Source: Thermoplasmata archaeon
Lineage (GTDB): Archaea; Thermoplasmatota; Thermoplasmata; Thermoplasmatales; Thermoplasmataceae
Reading direction: 5' to 3'
Assembly: GCA_021811635.1 (NCBI GenBank)
Contig: JAJZNS010000016.1
Location: forward strand, 1-11,930
Length of the DNA stretch: 11,930 nucleotides
Shown here: one piece after another, positions 1-6,890 of the stretch
How the letters are laid out: every line of letters starts with the position of its first letter
Numbering within the stretch: the first letter of the stretch is position 1
The notes under the pieces: model-generated
What the model was told of the DNA's origin: nothing
Databases searched by the model: none
The model's input: only the letters and a program-made list of their open reading frames with translations
Made by a program: the position numbers and the translations under genes

Positions 1-2
1 CG

Positions 3-1853
3 GGAACGCCCGAGGAAATCGGCAGTGCATTCAACATAACAATCGTCCAGTATTCTTTTGACGGGCTATCATTCTACGGTCCAACAGCCACGCCTGCAAT
101 ACCATCTGCAGTGTTGAAATACGTCGCAGATATGAAAGGCTTTTCTGACTTTTCAAGGTACATCCTTTCTACCCATTCGGGATCGATTTATTCCGCAGGC
201 GGTGCCAAATCTGCGGGCTCTTATGACGGCTACCTGCTTCCTGCCACATACGATGGTCTTCAGTTGATCTTCGGCCCTGATACGCAGATGGCTTATCAGG
301 AAGAACCTCTGCTCTCTCAATACGGATATCCTACGGGGCAGTCTGAGGCGACGATCCTCTGGAGCGGTCAATATACGGGAAGCACCACTAACACGCCATT
401 TGGAACGCTCAATCAGGGGCAGTACGTTGGTCCATTCGTGTATGGAGATGTATATTCGTACTATAATGAAACGCTTCCTTCCGGTCAGCCTCACAGCACT
501 GTGGTTGCCGTTCCGCTGAATGGTGCACCGTCTCCCGGGCCATTTGCGTCTTATGATTCAACAGGAGCATCACTGGAAAATACGCTGGACCTTGAAATGC
601 TGGGCAGCACCGCCCCAGGATCGACAATTTACAACGTATATTGGAACACACCATCCATCAGTGGCCTGGATTCAGCGTTTTCCTATATCCTGAATTCTCT
701 TCCCAGCGTTTCTGTCATCTCCAACTCATGGGGGTCAGGCGACCAGAATGATACTGCCTGGTATAACAACCTCATGGAGGCCCAGGCAAGAGGAATAACC
801 GTACTTGTGGCAAGCGGAGATTCGGGAGACAATGTCGCCAGTTCGAAGGCATTCAACACTCTGCTATGGTATCCTGCCACAATGGCTTACGACTCCTTCG
901 GTGATATTGCTGTAGGAGGCACAAACCTTTCGCTGACCAGCACACTGTCCATAGAAAAGCAGTCCAACTGGTATATCCCTAAATCTGAAACCGCCCTGGG
1001 TGGGCCTCTGGGTACGACCTCTGGCGTCAGTAACGTGACCAGTGAGCCTTCATGGCAGAAGGACACATCGGCAAACATTCAGATTTTGAACAATGCTTAC
1101 AATAATCATGGCAGGGGCGTTCCGGACATCTCCGCTATAGCTAACAACACCTTGATAACCATTAGTGTGGATGGAAACCGCTATTATGCTACAAACGCAA
1201 CCAGCGGCAACCCGTTCTATTTCGTTTTCGGTACCAGCGTTGCCTGCCCCGTAGTCGCAGGAATAATATCAGAAATCGATCATGTCCTCCTGAAGGAGGG
1301 CCAGCCTATTCTTGGATTCGCGGATCCTACGATTTACAATCTGGGCAACATAGAGTATTCCGTCAACCCTCCACATGGAACAATGCCGTTTTCTCCGGTT
1401 CTTTACGGGTATAACGCGATATATTCTGCCGGGTATGGATATACTCTCCTGAATGGATGGGGAACCATCAATGCCTATAACTTCACGACTTCGAATGAAC
1501 TGCTCAAAACATACAACGTGACATTCCATGAAAATGGCCTCAAGAACGGTACCTCATGGCAAGTGACGATAAACGGGACATCGTACCAGTCATCCAACAC
1601 AACACTTACAGTACAGCTTCCAAACGGAACGTACTCGTACACTGCCAGTGCCTCCGCTTACACATTTTCCAGTAATTCCACCACATTTTTGGTTGATGGA
1701 GGCGGGGTGTCTGTCAACGTGAATTTCACTGCTCAGCCCGCTGGCTCTCCTATTGAGGCAATCATCGTCATAGGGGTTATCCTCGTGGCCATACTTGCCA
1801 TAGTTGGGGCACTGGCTTCCGCATCGAGAAAGAGAAAGGGAAATGAACCGTGA
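3..1853 (+). CDS. S53 (sedolisin/kumamolisin-type) serine-carboxyl protease, membrane-anchored, 5' truncated
   Basis: Acid protease of family S53, expected to act outside the cell. The reading frame is open to the window edge; the first in-frame start codon (GTG at 111) is internal, because the upstream residues (GTPEEIGSAF..., then GLSFYGP) match the end of the S53 pro-domain. The catalytic set is present: Glu (codon 576) and Asp (588) spaced E-x3-D, the Trp of SWG (729) exactly 51 residues after that Glu as in kumamolisin, an oxyanion-hole Asp in SGDSG (819), and the nucleophile Ser in GTSVACP (1236). After the catalytic domain comes a beta-rich domain of about 75 residues (roughly 1512-1745, TFHENGL...GTSWQVTINGT...LPNGTYSY) of the kind repeated in archaeal surface proteins. 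A transmembrane helix (about 1752-1824) and a basic RKRK tail follow, so the mature enzyme is probably tethered with its catalytic domain outside. Many N-x-S/T sites fit a glycosylated surface protein. Confidence 0.93.
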   Translation, partial: GTPEEIGSAFNITIVQYSFDGLSFYGPTATPAIPSAVLKYVADMKGFSDFSRYILSTHSGSIYSAGGAKSAGSYDGYLLPATYDGLQLIFGPDTQMAYQEEPLLSQYGYPTGQSEATILWSGQYTGSTTNTPFGTLNQGQYVGPFVYGDVYSYYNETLPSGQPHSTVVAVPLNGAPSPGPFASYDSTGASLENTLDLEMLGSTAPGSTIYNVYWNTPSISGLDSAFSYILNSLPSVSVISNSWGSGDQNDTAWYNNLMEAQARGITVLVASGDSGDNVASSKAFNTLLWYPATMAYDSFGDIAVGGTNLSLTSTLSIEKQSNWYIPKSETALGGPLGTTSGVSNVTSEPSWQKDTSANIQILNNAYNNHGRGVPDISAIANNTLITISVDGNRYYATNATSGNPFYFVFGTSVACPVVAGIISEIDHVLLKEGQPILGFADPTIYNLGNIEYSVNPPHGTMPFSPVLYGYNAIYSAGYGYTLLNGWGTINAYNFTTSNELLKTYNVTFHENGLKNGTSWQVTINGTSYQSSNTTLTVQLPNGTYSYTASASAYTFSSNSTTFLVDGGGVSVNVNFTAQPAGSPIEAIIVIGVILVAILAIVGALASASRKRKGNEP

Positions 1854-2105
1854 AGTTTAGGCTGAGGCTTCCCATGCAAAAAGACTAAAAACAATGCGAA
1901 TGGGCCGCTTGTAACGGGCGACCTTGCATTTATTCTGTTCGTGTTAGATTGATTTCTTTGGAAATGCTTTCAGTGGCAGCATCTTATATTTCAAGGAGAA
2001 CGGCATGACTCAAATTCGCTTATCCGTATGCAGTGAAAAGTTTTTCGCCGCATGAAGGGATAATACCGCTATCTGAAACTCTGACTTTCGAACCCGTAGA
2101 GAGGG
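1854..2105. other. convergent intergenic region
   Basis: About 250 bp between the stop of the S53 protease (+) and the stop of the PUA gene (-). No open frame with coding character or RNA gene was found. The + strand becomes T-rich around 1926-1965, which could serve as an archaeal U-rich terminator for the protease. On the - strand, CGGCG followed by A and T runs near 2036-2055 could end the secE operon transcript. Neither has a strong stem, so these are guesses. Confidence 0.4.
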
Positions 2106-2579
2106 TCAATGCGATATTTCCTTGAAAACGGCGTATATTTTGTCGTTGGGAAAGTGAATGCTTCTGGCGGCTTCCCCCTTTCTGTCCCTCATTATCTCCT
2201 CGGCACTTCTGGATGCCCTCATGATGGAGAAATATACCCCTTGCCTGTTCTTCACAAACACCATGTCTCCAGGCTTTATGCTGCTGTCCATTGAAACTAT
2301 GCCCGCAGCGAAGAGATTCGCACCATCCACCAGATGGGACACGGCTCCATCGTCAACCTCTATCCAGTTTCGTTTTGGGGGATAGGCATTCAATGCCTGA
2401 AGGGACGGGAAGAAATTCTCTCCGCGGTACGCAAGAGGCTTGCCGTTGATCAGAAAGAATTCGCCGTCCTTTCTTGTTTCAACCTCTATTTTGTATTCCG
2501 AAAGGCCGTCCATTCCAAAACCTGTTACCATATCGATTATCGCACTGCTCTCTTTTTTGGATATAAAGTGTCTTGACAT
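2106..2579 (-). CDS. PUA-domain RNA-binding protein (MCT-1/Tma20-like, archaeal)
   Basis: Predicted RNA-binding protein of about 157 residues. The N-terminal half (about 1-68) resembles the domain preceding PUA in archaeal MCT-1/Tma20 homologues. The C-terminal half (about 71-150) is a PUA domain: WIEVDDGAVSHLVDGANLF, then AAGIVSMDSSIKPGDMVFV, the usual pattern of D-x-GA-x3-hhx-GA and a GI...IK.GD.V strand pair. Relatives in eukaryotes act in translation initiation and ribosome recycling, and an rRNA- or tRNA-linked role is inferred. Two ATGs compete. The one at 2585 directly abuts GAGGA, whereas the one at 2579 has GAGGA (2586-2590) six bases upstream, so 2579 is preferred; the protein would be two residues longer from 2585. 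It is the last gene of the secE-spt5 operon. Confidence 0.85.
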   Translation of the reverse strand: MSRHFISKKESSAIIDMVTGFGMDGLSEYKIEVETRKDGEFFLINGKPLAYRGENFFPSLQALNAYPPKRNWIEVDDGAVSHLVDGANLFAAGIVSMDSSIKPGDMVFVKNRQGVYFSIMRASRSAEEIMRDRKGEAARSIHFPNDKIYAVFKEISH

Positions 2580-2585
2580 CAACAT

Positions 2586-2590
2586 TCCTC
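2586..2590 (-). promoter_or_regulatory. ribosome binding site deciding the PUA gene start
   Basis: GAGGA on the - strand overlaps the stop of the upstream 464-aa gene (2589-2591). It lies six bases before the ATG at 2579 and zero bases before the ATG at 2585, which favours 2579. The overlap with the upstream stop suggests translational coupling. Confidence 0.6.
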
Positions 2591-3983
2591 AGATATATGC
2601 CTTCAGGGAATCAAAGATACTACTGAATACTTCTCCTCCCGCCTTCAGGAGGTTTTCCACTATCGGCCTAATCTTCTCTCCCAGATCAACGGAAGCCCTT
2701 TCAAACATCCATTCCCTTCCCTTCAGTCCGTCTGTGGCCACAAGGAAGGCATAACAGACAGCTTCAGACTTTGCCGAAAGTTTTATGGAAGAGACTGCCT
2801 CCTTCACAGCAGCATCGCGTCCCTCAGCCCTGTATGATTTGAGGAGCCTGAGCATAAGCGATGCACCGTCCGACCAGGCGATCACGTCAATGTCCGCAGT
2901 TACGTTCCTCGCCTGAAGCCTGTGTTGCAAAGTCTCAATCTGCTTTAGCGGGTTCCCCTTCAGTCCATCCAATGTGGCGCCGGGAAACAGCGATCCAAGA
3001 ATCTTCTCGGAATATTGGGGCCAGAGCAATTCGAGCAGTTTACCTAAGCTGGGAGTGTCGAGTTTTATGCCTCCTCTCTCTACGATCAAAGGCAGAAGTA
3101 CTCCCGTGTCAAAAGGGGTGACCTTGAATTCCTGCAGAAAGGCTTCAGCCGAATCGAATATTCTTTGCCCAATTACATAAGCGCCGCCTTTCATCGATGT
3201 ATCGATGTGCTTCACCCTTGCGGATCTGATAAATTCCCTGTCTGTGATTTTTCCTGCAAAGTATTCAGGCAGCGCCTTTTCACGGGATAGATCTACCCTC
3301 TCGCTGAATGAGAACTTGAACGAAAAGTCCTTTATGGGATTCTTTGACAGGATGTGTTTCAGCACCCTGCTCAATGTGCTTTCTGTGGAGCTTTCAAATA
3401 TCTGCATCACCCTGTCCCCAAGGTAGAAGACATCGAAATAAAGTTCACCCGAACCTATTTGCACAGCATCCCCCATCCCAAATGCAATCTTCTCATCCTT
3501 CAGGCAGTCAGCAAAGAATTCCTGCCCGGGGGAGGAACCCTTGCACGATGCCAGGTAGAAGTTTGTCGAAGAGAAGACCCTCACGTCCCTGTTTGTGGCA
3601 AGAGAATAGAAAGCAAGCATCCTCCACATTGGATTGGTGGAGTTTTGTATGCCGGCAAGTACCGAAGGATCAGCATTTGCGCGCTTTGCGTACTCCACGC
3701 TTCCGTATGCGGTGGTGAATATTCCCACCATCGGAACCGAGTTGGATTCCAGTACTTCATGGGACTCTGCCAGCCCCTTGAGGAACTGGTCAGATGATCT
3801 GGAAAACTTGTCATAATCCTCAAGGGACCCTATTGCGCTCAGTTTCTTCTGATAAGACGCGAAGGGACAGAACATTCCACCATCAATGCAGTCAGGAACC
3901 AGCTTGGATGGCTCGCTCAGTGCAGCTTCAATCCTCGCAAGAAGTTCGTTCTGTTCCTTCTTTGACTTGGACTTAAGCTTCAT
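2589..3983 (-). CDS. conserved-looking hypothetical protein, 464 aa, in secE-spt5 operon
   Basis: I do not recognise a family. The protein is soluble, with no signal peptide and no convincing membrane helix. It opens with a Lys-rich stretch (KLKSKSKK) followed by a helix (about 9-22). Two cysteines sit close together (C32 and C39, in CIDGGMFC), others are C147, C160 and C410. A mixed alpha/beta segment (about 83-200, e.g. VPMVGIFTTAYGS and ELYFDVFYLGDRVMQIFESS) is followed by more helical regions (about 275-340 and 390-460). It starts 5 nt after the spt5 stop and ends 3-9 nt before the PUA gene start, so it is almost certainly co-transcribed with transcription and translation genes. A role in RNA metabolism or ribosome function is possible from context only. 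The length and coding character make it a real gene; the function is unknown. Confidence 0.85.
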   Translation of the reverse strand: MKLKSKSKKEQNELLARIEAALSEPSKLVPDCIDGGMFCPFASYQKKLSAIGSLEDYDKFSRSSDQFLKGLAESHEVLESNSVPMVGIFTTAYGSVEYAKRANADPSVLAGIQNSTNPMWRMLAFYSLATNRDVRVFSSTNFYLASCKGSSPGQEFFADCLKDEKIAFGMGDAVQIGSGELYFDVFYLGDRVMQIFESSTESTLSRVLKHILSKNPIKDFSFKFSFSERVDLSREKALPEYFAGKITDREFIRSARVKHIDTSMKGGAYVIGQRIFDSAEAFLQEFKVTPFDTGVLLPLIVERGGIKLDTPSLGKLLELLWPQYSEKILGSLFPGATLDGLKGNPLKQIETLQHRLQARNVTADIDVIAWSDGASLMLRLLKSYRAEGRDAAVKEAVSSIKLSAKSEAVCYAFLVATDGLKGREWMFERASVDLGEKIRPIVENLLKAGGEVFSSIFDSLKAYI

Positions 3984-3988
3984 CTGCT

Positions 3989-4864
3989 CTAACGCCTGTC
4001 CAGCACTCTCAGGGCCTCCGCCCTCACCGTAACCGGAATGGGTATCATGGACTCGACAAGCTGGACAGTCACCTCTTCCTTTGCTTTGTCTATAGACATT
4101 ATCTTTGCCTTCTCACCCTTGAATGGCCCATCAATGAGTTCAACAAACGATCCAAGTTCAAGCCCTGAAACTGCAGGCTTTGGAGTAAGGTAATGGGAGA
4201 TTTCCTCGAATTTTATGTCACCTTCCACAATCCCCTTGAAGCCCTTGATGCCCTTGGCGATAAACCCCACCCTGTCAGGATGCATTGTCTCAACGAAAAC
4301 ATACCCCCTAAGGTCCTTTGGCGACACTATGCTCATTATCTCATTCTCAGGGTCAGGGGTGCCCGTAATTTTTCTTTCATCCATCTCCTTGTAGCTCTTG
4401 TTTGATAGATCCATGGATACCTGAAGCTCGTTTCCCACGGTGGTCTTCATTGCTATGAAGACAGGCATCAGTTTGACAGATATTGCTCCCTTTTCAGCGT
4501 TGAGGCCGTCCTTCGATTCAACAAAGTAATCCAGCTTCATCGAATCCCCCTTGAATCCTCCCCTGGGTGTCTTGATGATAAGGGAAAGCGTTTCGAGATC
4601 GTCCCCCTTCACGCTGAATTCTAAATTCATCGATTTTGGCTCCACGGAAGAGGAGTTGATCTCTGCAGTCTTCTTCCCTTCAATGGATATTCCCCACTCT
4701 ATCAGCCCCTCTTTCTGCTGGAAAGAGGTGGAAATTGCGATCTTGAAGTCCCTTTCTTTTGCATGGGTATTCTTTATCGAGATTGGGATGGTGAGAGTCC
4801 TGCCGCATCCGGCTATGATATTGTCTGATCCGACGCTGATCCATTCATTCAAAGTCTTTTCCAT
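3989..4864 (-). CDS. spt5: transcription elongation factor Spt5 (NusG homologue) with N-terminal Ig-like extension
   Basis: Archaeal Spt5, which with Spt4 binds the RNA polymerase clamp and raises processivity. The NGN domain is at about 133-228 (PVFIAMKTTVGNE..., IMSIVSPKDLRGYVFVE, GFKGIVEGDIKFEEISHYL). The KOW domain is at about 234-290 (GSFVELIDGPFKGEKAKI, VQLVESMIPIPVTV). Archaeal Spt5 is normally about 145-155 residues, so this 291-residue protein has about 130 extra N-terminal residues. Those (about 12-116) look like a beta-sandwich: alternating hydrophobic strands with GRTLTIPISIKNTH, IEWGIS and SVEPKSMNLEFSVKG, similar in style to Ig-like/NEW3 domains. There is no signal peptide, so the extension should be cytoplasmic. 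ATG at 4864 is preceded by AGGTG overlapping the secE stop, supporting this start and coupling to secE. The extension has not been compared with sequence databases here. Confidence 0.9.
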   Translation of the reverse strand: MEKTLNEWISVGSDNIIAGCGRTLTIPISIKNTHAKERDFKIAISTSFQQKEGLIEWGISIEGKKTAEINSSSVEPKSMNLEFSVKGDDLETLSLIIKTPRGGFKGDSMKLDYFVESKDGLNAEKGAISVKLMPVFIAMKTTVGNELQVSMDLSNKSYKEMDERKITGTPDPENEIMSIVSPKDLRGYVFVETMHPDRVGFIAKGIKGFKGIVEGDIKFEEISHYLTPKPAVSGLELGSFVELIDGPFKGEKAKIMSIDKAKEEVTVQLVESMIPIPVTVRAEALRVLDRR

Positions 4865-4874
4865 AAATCCGCAC

Positions 4875-5093
4875 CTACTGGAGGCCAGTATAGAGGGTTA
4901 TAAGATAGATGACAAACCCCAGAACCCCAAGGAATATGATGCCCATCCCGGTAATAAATAATATCTTCACGTATTCCTCGCTCGTAGGCTTTCTTGCCAT
5001 TTTCAGTATTCTGGCATACTTTCCTTTTCCTATGTTGGAAAACCTTCTTTCAACCTTCTTCTGAACATCCAGAAGAGAATCTTCTATTGCCAT
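4875..5093 (-). CDS. secE: protein translocase subunit SecE (Sec61 gamma)
   Basis: Small single-span subunit that clamps SecY in the protein-conducting channel of the cell membrane. At 72 residues it has family-typical length. It has an N-terminal amphipathic helix (about 5-35), the conserved RKPTSEEYVK hinge (about 34-43) and one transmembrane helix (about 44-68, ILFITGMGIIFLGVLGFVIY). It is the first gene of a four-gene operon, followed after 10 nt by spt5, the order usual in archaea. Here the ribosomal protein genes that often follow are replaced by an unknown gene and a PUA gene. Confidence 0.93.
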   Translation of the reverse strand: MAIEDSLLDVQKKVERRFSNIGKGKYARILKMARKPTSEEYVKILFITGMGIIFLGVLGFVIYLITLYTGLQ

Positions 5094-5116
5094 CTTTTAC
5101 CAACCATCATTATTAT

Positions 5117-5127
5117 CCATTATAACA
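5117..5127 (-). promoter_or_regulatory. possible TATA box of the secE-spt5 operon
   Basis: The - strand reads TGTTATAATGG, centred about 29 bases before the secE ATG at 5093. An archaeal start site 25-27 bases downstream would give a very short leader. It is the best AT-rich match close to the gene, but no B-recognition element is obvious. Confidence 0.4.
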
Positions 5128-5273
5128 TTTTTCCTGATCGTAAGAATGGTGATTTGTATTCCGACACAGGGATCAAAATGTGCCAAAAAACAAGCGAACT
5201 CTAACGGCCCAAGCAAAAGATCGGTCGATCGCAATCGCCTGCAAGCCCTCATCGTGTGGAATAAACGAGGTTT

Positions 5274-5307
5274 AAAAATTAACTGTGATCGGCAGCCGAT
5301 CACAGTT
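5274..5307 (-). terminator. hairpin plus T-tract ending the apr-sat operon
   Basis: A 13-bp perfect inverted repeat (AACTGTGATCGGC / GCCGATCACAGTT, 5281-5307, one central base) begins six bases after the stop of the 104-aa gene. On the - strand it is followed directly by AATTTTT (5280-5274), the layout of an intrinsic terminator. It is symmetric, and seven T occur on the + strand at 5321-5327, so it could also act in the other direction or be a dimeric protein-binding site. It separates the sulfur operon from the secE operon. Confidence 0.6.
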
Positions 5308-5313
5308 TCTCGT

Positions 5314-5628
5314 TCAATCCTTTTTTTCCTGCAGGAATTGGCCTATAACCTCAGGACCCGTGGAACGAAGCCTCAGTGCAGTGGAGAAGATGCCGTCCTT
5401 TGCATCCCTCGGAATAAGCTCTATCGAATGCGTGGTGGACGAATCGTACTTGGCCGAAGGATATTTTCGCAGAAGTGCGTCCTTCAGCTCTTCAGTGCAC
5501 GCGATTTCCAGGACCATCATCCCTGCAAACTTTTCCCTGGCAATTTCAGCCAGACCCGCCGCCTTCAGTTTCTCTAGCCGCTCTTCATTTACCCAAACGT
5601 CTATCTTTATCGCGTTATCTTTGGTCAT
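5314..5628 (-). CDS. hypothetical 104-aa protein, last gene of the apr-sat operon
   Basis: Not recognised. A small soluble protein with predicted alpha/beta content: a strand (IKIDVWV, 7-13), a helix (NEERLEKLKAAGLAEIAREKF, 14-34), a strand (MMVLEIAC, 37-44), a helix (TEELKDALLRKY, 45-56), strands (HSIELI, 67-72, and IFSTALRLRS, 80-89) and a C-terminal helix (91-101). One cysteine (C44). No membrane span and no redox CxxC. Its ATG overlaps the sat stop as ATGA, so it is translationally coupled to sat and very likely serves the same pathway, perhaps as a small accessory or regulatory subunit; that role is inferred only from position. The alternation of strands and helices suggests a ferredoxin-like or ACT-like fold, but this is speculative. 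Confidence 0.8.
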   Translation of the reverse strand: MTKDNAIKIDVWVNEERLEKLKAAGLAEIAREKFAGMMVLEIACTEELKDALLRKYPSAKYDSSTTHSIELIPRDAKDGIFSTALRLRSTGPEVIGQFLQEKKD

Positions 5629-6890
5629 GATGCAAGCACCTCCATCTTTTGAAGGTTGAATACCGGCTGCCTGGAATTTAGGTATTCATTGGTCACAAAT
5701 GGTGAACCAAAACCGTATTTCTCGGCGCTGCTCATTACAACGTCAAACACCTCAGGCCGCATCACCTTTTTAGTAGGCCTGACTCCGTCAGTCAGTATGC
5801 TTCTTATAAGGGTGCCGCTGAAATTCTGGCTTTGGTTTTCGTGGCTGCAAAGTGCCTCGTTTGTTACTTCATTGCAGACCGGGCAGTACCAGTTTTCCCT
5901 GAGAAAGACAGGTTTTATCCTGAGTTTGCTCCTCTCCGCCTTGAGCATATCCTGCGCATCGTATGGTTTATAGAAGTTTCCCACACCCGCATGATCCCTC
6001 CCGAACATATGATGGGTGCACCCAAGGTTCGTCCTCAGTATCGCATGGAATATTGCCTCCCTTGGTCCGGCGTATCTCATGTCCCACAGCGTGAACGTCA
6101 CCATATGGACATTTTCCTTGAAGTAGCCTCCCTTTCTCAACGCATCCTGGCCAAGGAGAATGGCTTCATCGATGTAGTCGCCGGTTCTCTTTTCGCCTAT
6201 TATTGCATTCACCAGCACTCCTGTGTGTATCTCATCTACCGGCATGTCCTCATTAGCTGCAAACCATGCCTGTTTCATCAATGACTCGTGCCCGGTGTGT
6301 GGGACATTCCTGGTCTGGTGGGCAACGACATTCTTCCAGTTCTTCATTGCAAACGCCCCCCGGTGCTGTAAAGGCGTCTTCCAGAACTCGGAGAAAGGCT
6401 CGTTGAACACAGGCTCGTTCACAAGATTGATCCGCCCGGCAACGAAGTCGCCGCTATACTCCATCGTTCTTTTTACGCCAGGGTGCTTCGTGTCCCTGGT
6501 TCCGTACGCCATCTCAGCCATCCTGCCAAGGTCATAAGAAAAGAATTCGTCTATGTCCAGCGTGGCTAGAGGCGCCCCAAGGTATTCGAGAAGCACGCTG
6601 TCACCCGGCTTGAGCCCCAACCTCTTGATTTCCTCCTGCTTCACATCCAGCACAATGGGAATGCTCCAGAGGGTTCCGTCTGGCAACTCCATCCTGCTTA
6701 GGGTGGAGTCCACTTCCTCCCTTCCCATGAACCCGGAAACAGGTGTGAAGAATCCGTAGGCCAAGCTAATGACCTCATGTGCAATTTCCCTCCTTACCCG
6801 GAGAACCGTGAGGCCATGCAGTTTTTTCTCCACTTCCCCCTTCACTATGTGTTCCACGACAGGCTTGTTGTTGTGACCAAGATTATTCAT
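5625..6890 (-). CDS. sat: sulfate adenylyltransferase (ATP sulfurylase), dissimilatory type
   Basis: Catalyses ATP + sulfate <-> APS + pyrophosphate in the cytoplasm. It activates sulfate in sulfate respiration, and in sulfur oxidisers makes ATP from APS. The 421 residues fit the single-domain dissimilatory enzyme, with no fused APS kinase. A PUA-like N-terminal domain (about 12-170) is followed by the catalytic domain with QTRNVPHTGHE (192-202), which contains the Q-x-R-N and H-x2-H signatures that bind ATP phosphates. GRDHAG (297-302) and the SGTLIR loop (358-363) are also present. A zinc-binding site typical of this branch is suggested by C336-x2-C339-x8-C348 with H350 nearby. Its ATG overlaps the aprA stop (ATGA), and its own stop overlaps the start of the 104-aa gene, so expression is tightly linked to AprBA, which makes or uses its APS. 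Confidence 0.97.
   Translation of the reverse strand: MNNLGHNNKPVVEHIVKGEVEKKLHGLTVLRVRREIAHEVISLAYGFFTPVSGFMGREEVDSTLSRMELPDGTLWSIPIVLDVKQEEIKRLGLKPGDSVLLEYLGAPLATLDIDEFFSYDLGRMAEMAYGTRDTKHPGVKRTMEYSGDFVAGRINLVNEPVFNEPFSEFWKTPLQHRGAFAMKNWKNVVAHQTRNVPHTGHESLMKQAWFAANEDMPVDEIHTGVLVNAIIGEKRTGDYIDEAILLGQDALRKGGYFKENVHMVTFTLWDMRYAGPREAIFHAILRTNLGCTHHMFGRDHAGVGNFYKPYDAQDMLKAERSKLRIKPVFLRENWYCPVCNEVTNEALCSHENQSQNFSGTLIRSILTDGVRPTKKVMRPEVFDVVMSSAEKYGFGSPFVTNEYLNSRQPVFNLQKMEVLAS

Noticed and set aside
111..1853. GTG at 111 as the true start of the S53 protease
   Set aside because: The residues encoded upstream of it continue the S53 pro-domain and the frame is open to the window edge, so the gene is truncated rather than starting here.
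2071..2105. TTTCGAACCC resembling a tRNA T-loop
   Set aside because: The flanking bases do not form a 5-bp T-stem on either strand, and no D-arm, anticodon arm or acceptor stem could be fitted.
2109..2754. Several + strand frames across the PUA gene and the end of the 464-aa gene
   Set aside because: They overlap a gene with a clear PUA domain and ribosome binding site; translations are low in coding character.
3344..3797. Open frames of 124 and 147 codons on the + strand
   Set aside because: They lie opposite the 464-aa gene, have no domain signal, and the operon context and uninterrupted length favour the - strand gene.
5832..6284. 150-codon + strand frame opposite sat
   Set aside because: sat is certain from its motifs; the antisense frame is a by-product of its codon use.
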